From NCBI GenBank assembly GCA_020205615.1, contig CM035167.1, positions 31,788,902 to 31,852,901 of the forward strand: DNA of 64,000 nt. The letters are read 5' to 3'. The notes beneath the pieces were generated by a model. That model was not told the DNA's origin. It searched no databases and worked only from the letters and a program-made list of their open reading frames with translations. The stretch comes from Panax quinquefolius (Eukaryota; Streptophyta; Magnoliopsida; Apiales; Araliaceae). Shown here piece by piece: positions 23,899 to 34,975 of the stretch. The position numbers and the translations under genes are program-made. How positions within the stretch are numbered: position 1 is the first letter of the stretch; each line of letters starts with the position of its first letter.

Positions 23899-24358
23899 GT
23901 GGCACTAGAGCCAAACCTTTATGCGAATTATTAATTGTTTTAATTTGATATGTATATTGATATGTGTTTAGAACAATTTAATTGGGCATAATTATGTTGT
24001 ATAAAATAATTATTTTATGAAAAAAAAAAAAATTAAATTTATTCTTGAAAGTTTTTTTTCGAGAAAAATGTTTTTTTGGTTTACATTAGGTTTTGAGATT
24101 CATTTGATGGATTTTTTTTTTGCATGCACTGAAGTCTTTTTCTTTGGATACATGGGGATGTGGCTGATTTAAAAAAAAAAAAAAAAGTCGCTATATTATT
24201 GAATAATTTTGAATCAATGATTTGCGTTGACCATAGCATGATTATGTAGCGCGTGACTCACTTATTATATTAGATATCAAGGCAACAAGGGATTTCAAGG
24301 AAACAAGGAACGGTTGCAATTCCGAAAAACTAAAACTGAAGCATGATTTCTTGGAATG

Positions 24359-24391
<33 letters not shown>

Positions 24392-26338
24392 ACGGTTTAG
24401 TTATATATTATATATATATAATAATAACTAATATATATTTAGTTATATATTATATATAGGATAAATATTATATATTGGTTATTTATAATATATTATTCTC
24501 AATTATTTTATAATTAAAATAAAAGTTTATTTTAATTTTAAAATAAAAAGGTTTATTTTAATATTAAAATATAAAGTTTATTTTAATTTTAAAATTGAAT
24601 TTCATGCTAACTAATTAGAGTTAGAATTGGATTCTATGATAACTAATTGGAGTTGAAATTGGATTATATGTTTCCTTAAATAAAGGGTTTATTTAGATAT
24701 GAAATAAGATTTCATATTATTCAAAATAAAAAGAGTTTATTTGTGAATAGGAAAGAATCCTAATTTCCTTAAATAAAGGAGTTTATTTAGATATGAAATA
24801 AGATTTCATATTATTCAAAATAAAGGAGTTTATTTGTGAATAGGAAAAGAGAATCCGTGTTTCCTTTAATAAAGGAGTTATTTATTTTTTTTTTACATGG
24901 AATTGGATTCCATAATTAATTAAAATAAAGGAGTTTATTTTGATTAAAATTTTGATTAAAATAAAATAGTTTATTTTATTCAAAATTGGATAAATTAAAA
25001 TAAAATAGTTTTATTTTGATTTAAATTTGGATTAAAATAAAGGAGTTTATTTTGATTCAAAATTAGATTTTATACTAACTAAATTTGCCCATTAAATGAT
25101 ATCAATATATATATTAAATGTTTATTATTCATAATATGAATGTTATTTATTGATGCATATGATGATGTGTATGATAATAAATGGGATTGATTATGGACTA
25201 TTGACGATGTGATTGGATTTTATTTTAGTTGGATGCATGAATGTATGGGTTTTTTTATTAAATGGGGAATTCTGCGTACCTCGTCTTCTCTAATTTTTTC
25301 TTAATGTAAATTTTATCTCCTCCTATGTACTTTCCCTTCGATGCACGATCAAGGTTTCTATTTATTTTAAATAGTTTTGTAATAGGAATAGTTAGAATTA
25401 ATTTTGAAAAATTGGAGATCAAGGAACAAGGCGCTTGAAGACCCGTTTATAATGGAGCAGGGTTAAAATGTAATAGTTATATTTAAATATTATTTCTTGC
25501 ACCCCCTAGGGTTTGACCTTTTGGTTTACTTGGTGGCTATAGTGAACCAAACTAGAATAAAAGTCCATAATCAATCCGAAGTAGAATATAGTATTCTATA
25601 TATGCATGCTTATACTATATATATATTATATATTATGCAAACATGCTTCGCATGTTCATTAATACGATAGCGTATTTTATATATATATGTAAATGCTAGC
25701 GCTAAACAAGATGAGACAAATTAATAACAAACCCCTCAATTTTTAATATTAAGTCCTAAGCGTTCAAAGATATTTGGAATATCGAAGCGTCGCCTTTCTA
25801 GCATGATAAAATTAATAGAGTATTAAATATTTAATATGAGTTTGTTGTGTCACCACAAGGCAAGTATTAAGTATTTAAGATGTTAATTTATCACATTTGA
25901 TGCTTATAAAGAAAATTGAACAATATTGTTTTGTTGTGTCACCACAAGGATGATATTTTCTTTTTTGAATATATGGAGTGCTAGGTGGGACTTAACTTGG
26001 ATAATTTTGATTCGGATGTGCCACCACTTGATCAAAATAATCTAAGAGGCAAAAGAAAAGGAGTTGCATAGTTGATGTAATTGACAAAAGTTGTCTACCT
26101 ATTTATTTATATATAGTTTGTTGTGTTTCCACAAGGCTATATACATTTGAAATGGGATCCTTATTCTCACTAGCAAATCTTTAATTAGATTTTTGCGAAC
26201 TATATAATTGAGGTAATATAGTTTGAAGAAAATAGTGGGAGATACCAATTTAAAACAAGACCTAATTTATTTTGGTAATTAATAAAAGAATGTATGTTAA
26301 AATGTTGTTAATTACAAATTCATTTACAGAATTTTACA
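23899..26338 (+). other. Copia leader region, AT-rich, with hairpin repeats
   Basis: Noncoding 2.4 kb before gag. Holds A/T homopolymers, an (AT)n run at 24359-24386, about ten AAATAAA / TTTATTT inverted repeats around loops such as GGAG (24530-25080), and four TTGTTGTGTCACCACAAGG-type repeats (25841-26136). Confidence 0.75.
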
Positions 26339-27150
26339 ATGTCTAAATTACTATCAACTGCGAAACATATTAGATGTTATTTAACCAAACCGTATTAAAC
26401 AGATTGGTTAAGGAATTTGAGAATAGTTCTCACGGCTAAAAAGCTATCTTATATCCTTAATATGCCTATCCCTGCAATGGTTGCAGATAATGCCTCGAGG
26501 AAGAGATTGCTACTTTTAGAAAGTGGCAAGATGATGCATTGATTGGCTCAATGCATCATGCTCAGTATCCATGAGTAACAAGCTTCACGCCGTCGACTGA
26601 AACTATGGATACTTCTACTATACTCCACGCACGTCAAGTAGTTGATGGTGAGGAAAGTAGAACCGATAGATATCGATATCTAAGGAGCTCTTCCGATCTA
26701 GAATGGCCAATGGCACTATATATGATGAGACAAAAAGTTCTTAACATAATCAATTTGATTGATCAATTAGGACAATTTGGTTTTGTCATGGATGGAGAGT
26801 TGAGCCAAGATTTGATCTTGCACTCACTCCCAGAACTCCTTTCACAATTGTTGTGAATTTTTCATATAAACAAGCTAGACATCGCCTTCGTTGATTTGCT
26901 TAACATGTTGAAAAATGATGAGAGTCACTTTCCAACGAGAAAGACCATGTCTTCTTTGGTAGGGGCCAAAGGATCTTACGAAAAGAAGAACGATTCAAAG
27001 AAGGTATATAGAAAGGCATAAACAAAGGCTAATAAGAACAAAAGCGTCACGGATAGCAAAGGAGTTTGCTTCCTTTGCAATAGCTTTGGACACTTTGGAA
27101 AGAAGCTGCGAGAAGCATCTTGCGAGAGGCTAACCAAAGAAGCTTAGTGA
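26339..27150 (+). pseudogene. Copia gag, broken
   Basis: Starts at ATG 26339 (MSKLLSTAKHI), continues through ...VLTAKKLSYILNMPIPAMV, then an open stretch 26605-26856 with MALYMMRQKVLNIINLIDQL typical of the copia gag (UBN2-like) domain. The zinc knuckle CFLCNSFGHFGKK at 27068-27106 loses its last Cys through one extra base: removing one c at about 27107 restores a Cys codon. Several stops interrupt it. Confidence 0.75.
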
Positions 27151-27189
27151 AGTTTCGATTACAATCTGATTTTTGTTCATGATTGAAAT

Positions 27190-29290
27190 AAATTTTCTTT
27201 AAGTCGAGGTTCTACTTGGGTATTGGATACCGACTTTGGTTATCATAAATATAGATTTATGAAGGGACCAAGCGAAGTAGAAAGCTAAACAAATATAAGT
27301 AATCCTATATATGGAAATGTAGCAAAGGTTGCCATATTAGCCATAGAAACTTATTGTTTAGCAATGCCTACGAGCAAATCTATTAAGTCGATAAGTTGTT
27401 ATTGTATTCCGGTTCTTGTTAAAATATTATTTCCATTTTATTGTTGGACAATAAAATTTTGGTATTATAATTAAGAACAATTGTTGTTCTAATTATAATA
27501 ATAATGTTTCGTATAGAATGAAAGATTACTTAATGGATTTTGTATACTTGACTTACGTGAAAAATTATTTTGTAAAATTGAACAAACTAGTATAAGAAAA
27601 GGAGATGATCATTCAAAGAGTTGAATGTATGTATTTGTTGAAATACAAGTGTGAATTATTTGAAAGGTTCAAAGAATTCAGAAGTGAAACAAATTGGCAA
27701 AGTATTAAGATTCTTTGATTAGATCAAGGAATAAATACTTATGCAATAAGTTTCTAGATCATCTCAAATGGTTTTCTCATAATGGACACATCCTGATACG
27801 CAATAATTGATTGATATATCTGAATGAAAAATCGTACCTTGTTGGACATGATGCGGTCCATAATGATTTTACCGACATTCCAGTATCCTTCTGGGATAAT
27901 GTCCTAGAAATGGCTGCATATCTACGAAAAAGGTAACCTCAAAATCCAGCCCCAAGACTCCATAAAAGTTATGGACAGGGAGGATTCCTAATCTTAAGTA
28001 TGTTAAGATAAGGGGTTGTCCAACTTATGTGAAAAGGTTTCAAAGGATAAGCTTGGGACAAGATTTGACAAGTACAATTTGTGGGACATCCTAAAGTAAG
28101 TTTAGGGTATATGTTCTATAATCCTACTTAGCAAAAGGTGTTTGTTATGAAACACGGCGCCTTCTAAGATAAAGGTGTTTATCATTGAAGGGGCGGTGGG
28201 AGGATTATAGATCTTGAAGAGTTCATGATCCACAAACACTATAAGTCGAATAAGAGGAACATGTAGATGAACTATTGTACCACAACCGAATCATAAATCG
28301 GAATAATGCAGAAGATACCTAGGAGGTATGGATTCATCATGGATGATGATGATGAGGTACGCATCATAGAAGATGATGATCCAGAGTTACATACGATAAG
28401 GTAAGAGTTCTAGTGTGTACAAAAGGGTCAGTGGGAGCGTCGTGAAATTTCTAGTATTATATGTTGATATACTACGGATGAGGAATTACATACCAATGCT
28501 ACAATCAGTAAAGATAAAGTTGTCTAAACACTCCTCCAAGAATGGTTTAGGAAGAGTATCTTAATTGGGGATAAAATCTATATAGATAGATACAACAGGA
28601 TGCTCGACTTAACCCAAGGAACGTATATTCATTTGATGCTAAAGTCGTTTAGCATGGCAAACTCCAAGAGATGTCTCATGTCGATGAGCTATGGAGTGTA
28701 TCTCTCTTAATAGTCCCCACAGACTCCTGAAAAAAGAGGTCGCATGAGTGACAATCATGTATGCAATGAAATGTACGAGACCTGATGTTGATCAGTCATA
28801 TTATGGAGAAGTTCACTATGAGTCAGTGAAAAACATCTTAAAGTGCTTAACCGGCACTAAGGATGTGATCATATTCATGGTGGGTCTAAATTAAAACTAG
28901 AGGGCTTTACATGACTCAAGTTTTTAGAGACAGACCAAGATGACGAAAAATCCACTTTAAGGTAAAGCGTTATCTTGAGCAATTGGTGCGATGAATTGGA
29001 AAGGTTCCAACAAAGAAAAGAGTTCTTTGGTTTAGTGATAAAGACAAAGTATATAGCTATAAATGAAGGCTGCAAGTTGATTGTTTGGATTAAAAGTTCA
29101 TTCTGAACTAGGAATAGTTTCTAAGTCTCATCTTGGATCTAAACATGTGTTGTGGCACTTTCATTTGATTATTAGAATCATTGAAAGATGGGAAATCACT
29201 ATAGAGATAGTGGACTCTCAAGAACAACATTACATATTCATTAACTAAAGCTTATCCAATGACGGGATAATCGTCACTTAGAGAAGAAGA
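27190..29290 (+). pseudogene. Copia pol remnants (integrase, RT, RNase H)
   Basis: Scattered recognisable phrases across frames: an integrase part (FERFKEFRSE and FLDHLK near 27655-27775), an RT end (IYIDRYNRMLDLTQGTYI and MANSKRCLMS near 28570-28690; MYAMKCTRPDVDQS near 28755-28800), and RNase H (VKNILKCLTGTKD near 28825-28870, then WKGSNKEKSSL near 28995). The order is that of Ty1/copia, integrase before RT. Heavily mutated and not translatable. Confidence 0.7.
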
Positions 29291-29333
29291 GTATGAGATA
29301 CCATGACGATTGGCTTTAGTGCAAGTGGGAGAT

Positions 29334-31188
29334 TGAAAGTAGTATGCACACAAGCCAATCATGTTTGATGATAAAGCATATACTTTGTAACAATCTTATT
29401 CATTTATTAATAAAAAGTATTAATTTATTAAAGGCTTTTAATTATCTACATGATCTTTGTTTTATAATATGTGATAAACCCATAGTTTTAAGCAATGCTT
29501 TTAGAATAATGATGATGATCATTCTAATGAGATCTAAATTCTTAGAAAGCTTAAAACTAAAATAGTTTCCAATCATTGGATTACTAAATTGGGGATTAGT
29601 GAATCAGGATAGATTGGTACATACGTTGCTTGCTTTCGATGGATGACGATGATTGATCTCACGATCATTTGTGTGGAACACTAAAAGCAAGTATGTAGGT
29701 GCTTATTAGAGAATAAGTTCCTTTGAGCATTGGCTCGCTAAGGAATACTTAATGGAGTTTTACTTGCTGTCGATAGGAAATCTGTAGTGATAGTAGTACA
29801 AGTGATCCTTAGACTTGAGATCATCATAGTATCTTGTGTATGATGAGTTATACTTTGACTTATTCCTTAAGACCCTTAGGGTATATCAAAGGGTATGCTT
29901 GGGTATAACAAGTTGTACATGGAGATAATATATGATCAATAAAGAATCTACCACTTCTAATAAAAGAAGAGAAATGTCCTATGTGATTCGATAAATGACA
30001 ACCCAGTAGTCCTTGGCCAAGGCAGAATGAAATTAGAAAGGAGTTTCTAATTTTCATTTTTTGGAGTTGTGCATTTAAGGATTAAAATACATATAATTAA
30101 ATAAAATAAGACTTGACAGTAATTCCATGTCTTATATTTAATTGGGACATTGTATGGTGGAAGGATTGAATTGTACGGTAACTATTTACTCAAAGGTTCT
30201 TTTATGATTAATGTTTAAATCTATATTATCCGGAAAGTCGTTAATCATTTAGGAGGCTTATCCTATTGTAGAATAAATATTATTTATTTAAATAAATTAA
30301 TTATTTAATTTATTTATTTAAATTAGATTAAATTATTCTAATTGATTTATTCACAATAGGTTTAATATGGAGAACCTAAAGGGTCACACCATAAAAGGAA
30401 GAATAATTATTTAAGAAGTTAATGGCATAATCGTAATAATATGTTATGTATATTTAATTTAATCTATGGTGATAGAATAAATTAAATAGCTTAATATTTA
30501 TTTTTTAATATTTTAGAAATATTAAATATAAATTAATAAGAGGAGTCTTATTAATATTATTACAATTATTATTATTATTTTAATTTCTAAAGAGTTTAGG
30601 AATTAATTTAATATAAGTACTCTCATTTATTCCTAATAGGATTAGGAGGTTAAATTAATTAAAAGAGTTTAATTAATTATCCTAATAAGATTAGGGGCCC
30701 CTCTAATTAAAAGGGTTTAATTAAATAATACCTTATTTTTATAGGGTTACTTGATATCTTTATAAGAGAGAGTCTTATATCGGATATCGAAGACGACGTA
30801 ATAATTCAATGGTTGGAGAAATACGCTCCTTTCTATAGAGATAGAAAAACTAGGGTTTAGCCAACCACCCATCTTCTTAAATCCTTCTTCTTCCTTGGTG
30901 GATCACCTCTAAAAGCCAAACACTTGGGTGGCTAACGTTGATCAAAGGAAGGAACCAAACCCGGTGGATTCAAGTTGAACGCGAAAAGGATTGGAGGTGA
31001 ACTTGTACCTGAGGAGGCTCGGATCTTCAAGGGTATGATTCATGTTCTTCAATTTTTCGTTTAATTAATAATTGTGCATAAAGGGTGATCCGGGTATATG
31101 GTTTGTAAAAATTTTAAACTCTGATTTTTACACGTTTCCGCTTACTTTGAGCAATTTGATTGCGTTCTTGAATATTACAAACCTAACA
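29334..31188 (+). repeat. 3' LTR of copia element
   Basis: 1.86 kb, near-identical in layout to the 5' LTR and preceded directly by the purine tract. Confidence 0.95.
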
Positions 31189-31193
31189 CTTTG

Positions 31194-32222
31194 AATGGCA
31201 TCATGCAGTTTGGACTGATGTGTCCCTCCCCTCCGCATTTGAAGCATATGATAGGTGGTCGTTCTCCTTCCTTAACAACGGGTGTTGGTGCTGACGTCTT
31301 TCCATCATTGTTGAATTTTCGCATCTTGAAATGTCCATTCTTATTGTTTTTACCATGATTACCACCGAAGTGGTTACCATTTCTGGCATGTTGATTCCCT
31401 ACATGCTTATTGTCACCGCTTTGATGACTGTTATCACCAGTATTATCATTTTTTCGGCTGCTCTCTTTTGGTTGCTTTGACTCGTTATCGTGCTCCACTA
31501 ACTGAGCCCTATATACAACATCTGAATACAAACACAGTTTATGAGAAATAAGATATTGACTTATCTCCGGCTTCAAACCTCTTAAAAACATCCGCGTCAT
31601 TCTCTTCATTATCAACCAAGTGGGATGCAAATCGGGACAACTCGGCAAACTTGGCTTCGTACTGCGACACGGTCATGTTGTTTTGCTCCAACTTGATAAA
31701 TTCCACCTCCTTCATGTGACGAATGCTTTCGGGAAAGTATTTGTCATTGAAGCGACTCTTGGAACTTCTCCCAAGACATCTTGAGGCCGTCGGTGATGCG
31801 TTTCTGATTCCCACCCGGTGATCTACATCTTCACGCAATATAAAGGTGGCAAAGGGAACCTTTTGTTCCTCTGAGCATCCCAAGACATCAAATATCTTGG
31901 TGATTTACTTTAACCACATCTCCGCCTTAAGTGGTTCTGGCTTTCCCAAAAACTCTGGTGGTCCCAACTCCTTGAATTGCCTAGCGGTGACTAACTGTGG
32001 GTTGCCATTGTTTCCTCCTGCATTATGAACAGGAGCCTCCTTCGCCTGATGTTGCATGAATTCTAAAAAGCTCCTAAACGTAGCGTCATTCGTCAATTGA
32101 TCAGTGTTGTTGTTTATAGGAGGATTATCGCCATCCTGTTGCACATTGTCCTGATTATTGATCTGTGGAGAATCAACGGTCTCTTGTGCTCCATTGCTAT
32201 TCTCAACATTCTCGGATGTCAT
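31194..32222 (-). pseudogene. Tekay-like gag, N-terminal part to first zinc knuckle
   Basis: ATG at 32222 (MTSENVENSNGAQE), Asn/Gln-rich head, then the retrotransposon gag domain (FKELGPPEFLGKPEPLKAEMWLK; EEQKVPFATFILRED; FNDKYFPESIRHMKEVEFIKLEQ; YEAKFAELSRFA), a linker rich in Asn/His/Gly, and the first CCHC knuckle CFKCGGEGHISPNC. Frameshifts near 31900, 31790 and 31590 split it into overlapping frames. The frame continues at 22041 beyond the copia insertion. In life this is the structural, RNA-packaging protein of the element. Confidence 0.88.
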
Positions 32223-32407
32223 TTTCAGATACTGTCACAAAACAAAGCTTAATTGACATATAACATATTATCCCTACATTCTGACCGACCAATTAAATAC
32301 CAAATAAACTTAGGTAGGTCATACTAGCGAAGGAATTCCCCGGCTCTCCCCTCCTAGTTCTATTCTCACTTCCCAGCAGGGGATCATATCCTAAGCTTTG
32401 ATACTGT

Positions 32408-34975
32408 TGTGACGCCCCCAAAATTAGGTATACATCACCCATTTTGAGTCGCATGGATACATGGTACATAATTCAAATACAACTTAATAATATGGTATGT
32501 AGGTGTACAATACGACAAAACATAAACTGTGAGTTTGAATACAAATATTGTCTACTAGAGATTATACAAACTCAAAAGGAGTCCTCATTACAATTATTAT
32601 CACACTATTTCATAGAATAGTGAGGACTACTAATGCACCATCTAGGACCATCACTCTATTCCCCGACTAGTCCCAGCTACGTTCTCATTTCGTGAAGAGA
32701 ACAGTGAAAGAAAGGGTGAGCTCAACTAGCCCAGTAAGAAATATTATGACTAAGATAATGCAGAATAATTTATCGTTAGCCTTCAACAATGTTAAACTGA
32801 TAAAATATAATAAATATCAAGTTTAACTGCAGTGAAACAAGCAATCCATTAAAAGAGTCAAGTAGAGAATGAAATCTACTATCTTCTATGATTTAAAAGG
32901 TTTTTCATCACTTTTATCATTTGGGACTCGACAATAAATAATCCACACCATCGAATCACCCACGCTTTTCTGACCGAGGATATTCTTTAGTATCACGACC
33001 ACGAATTATCCATGCCCTACGGCTTAAGATACTCATGTTTTCATCAACGGTCCTGATCATGCCATAAAACAATTCATCTTTGCACTACGGCCAAATAGAA
33101 TCCATAGCCATAATCATACCAAAAACTGTCCATCAATGCACTACGGGCCAATGAGGACTTTTTCCACATCATTTGTAATATTACGATTATGATTATACCG
33201 AATAATCCCTGGTTATAATCATACCAAGTCCATCTATGCACTATAGGCCACAGATGACTTTCAACATAATATAAACATGAGGATGATGACAATGATATAA
33301 GAATTCAATAAAACAAGTTCAAGAATTAATTTATCCAGGAATTGATAACGTTCAAATTGTCAACATGATACTTCTTTGTAGAGTAAAATTCAAGAATGCT
33401 CAGAAGAATATTTCCATGAAAAGATACTGGATGAAGCGCAAATACCAAAGATATTCCACTAATTTCATGGGTATAGAAGTCAAAGTTTTAACCAACTGAG
33501 TATAATAAAGAATGGAATAACAAAAGAAATCACCATGCATGCGATAGGCCCATATGCAGACGAGTTATTCAACAGAATAATAAAGGATGGAACCAGTCCC
33601 CGGTAAACGCTTACAGACGAGGATATTAAACGAATAATAAATAATGGAACCAGTCCGTCAGGCGTTATGCAGACGGGATATTCGACGAGAATAATAAATA
33701 ATGGAACCGAGTCCGGCCAGAATAAGCACGCAGACAGAGTATATTCACGCGAGAATAATAAAGAATGGAATATTAGAAGAATGTCACCATGTATAGGGTA
33801 GCTCACAGCGTATCTGAGTTATTCACGAGAATAATAAATAATGGAATAATGAAGTTCTCTTCATGAGTACAACAAATAACATCCTCATCAGTAAAAAGAA
33901 GCCGAATATAAGAGTAGGGAAGTAGCGAATACTTTTCTATAGGTTCTCTTGTAATTCTCTCTCTAGAGTTTCAGTGAATTCGTAAGAAATAATGAAGGAA
34001 TGAGCTTCTATTTATAAGAAAATGGAATGAATAGTAACTAATTCATGAACGATCCAGATTGATTTATTATTAAACGGACGGTCCATATTGGTTTACTATT
34101 TAAACTTAAAACAACGGTCCATACTGATTTACTATTAAAACTTTAAACCAGCGATCCATATTGATTTACTATTCTAACTCCACCAGGGGTCCATATTGAC
34201 TTACTATTATATCTTCAACCAACGGTCTGAAAAATTAGCACATCCCCTCATGGAATAATATTGTACCCAAATAACCGAATGCACAATACTAGAGTGAATA
34301 GTAACCGGGTGAATAGTAACTCGTGAATAGTAACTCGTGAATAGTAACTCATGAATAGTAACTCGTGAATAGTAACTCATGAATAGTAACTCGTGAATAG
34401 TAACTCATGAATAGTAACTCATAAATAGTAACTCATGAATAGTAACTCATGAATAGTACTCTGACACGAAAAGTGTCCCGAATACCCGATTGAACAATAT
34501 ATTATATTATGCAGATGATACTGTAACAATAATTGAATAAATAATATGAGAGATATGATGCAGCAATTACTGTAGTAATAATTGAGTATAACTGAGTGAC
34601 TTCTCACATAAGCATCAATAATCAATACCGGTGCTACTCTTTGTTAAACCACGCGTATTACTGTACTTTTAACACTGGGTGTTTCAACAGTTAACGGTAA
34701 AACTTCCGCCGTTATTTTCATAAAGTATTTTTGTTATTTTCTCTATCCGACAATAATTTTGTTTTGGGGTCCACCAATGATTGTACCGTCGTACGGATAT
34801 TCCCCGATAAAAAGAATATTCCCCGACCAATCGAATATTATACAACCACTTGCTTACTTTGCAAAATTTGTAAATATTACCCACAACTATAACATTACAT
34901 CAAATCAACACCATAATATAAAAAAAATTATTTCGAGAAAATTAAATCTTTATTCATAAAATCTGGGGTCTCATA
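32408..34975 (-). repeat. 5' LTR of Tekay-like element
   Basis: Homologue of 14400-17012; ends TCTCATA, so the terminal CA dinucleotide has mutated to TA. It contains the same minisatellite, 36-bp repeats, TATA (34008-34016) and hairpins, with different repeat counts. Confidence 0.92.
34008..34016 (-). promoter_or_regulatory. TATA box in Tekay 5' LTR
   Basis: TATAAATAG on the minus strand, equivalent to 16051-16059. In this LTR it is the one placed to drive the element. Confidence 0.6.

Larger units (their letters stand above)
22047..31188 (+). mobile_element. Complete Ty1/copia element inserted in Tekay gag
   Basis: LTRs 22047-23898 and 29334-31188 start TGAAAGTAGTAT and end ACCTAACA. Perfect 5-bp duplication ctttg at 22042-22046 and 31189-31193. 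The primer site TGGCACTAGAGCC follows the 5' LTR (23900-23912; 10 of 13 bases match the tRNA-Met type), and a purine tract CAAGTGGGAGAT precedes the 3' LTR. The internal region reads gag to pol on the plus strand but is full of stops. The LTRs are very similar, so insertion is recent, while the coding part is decayed: it was probably mobilised as a defective copy or decayed by mutation after arrival. Confidence 0.95.
14400..34975 (-). mobile_element. Tekay-like Ty3/gypsy (chromovirus) element, defective, host of two insertions
   Basis: Minus-strand element with 3' LTR at 14400-17012 and 5' LTR at 32408-34975, and a perfect target duplication gtatg at 14395-14399 and 34976-34980. The primer site next to the 5' LTR (32391-32407, minus strand) resembles the tRNA-Met type (GTATCAAAGCTTAG). 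A purine tract AAGGAGGGGAGAT sits at 17013-17025 against the 3' LTR. Gag is long; pol is reduced to fragments. Net length without the copia element is about 11.4 kb, of which 3.5 kb is solo LTR B. Chromovirus lineage is inferred from the gag zinc knuckles and the integrase C-terminal motifs. Confidence 0.93.
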
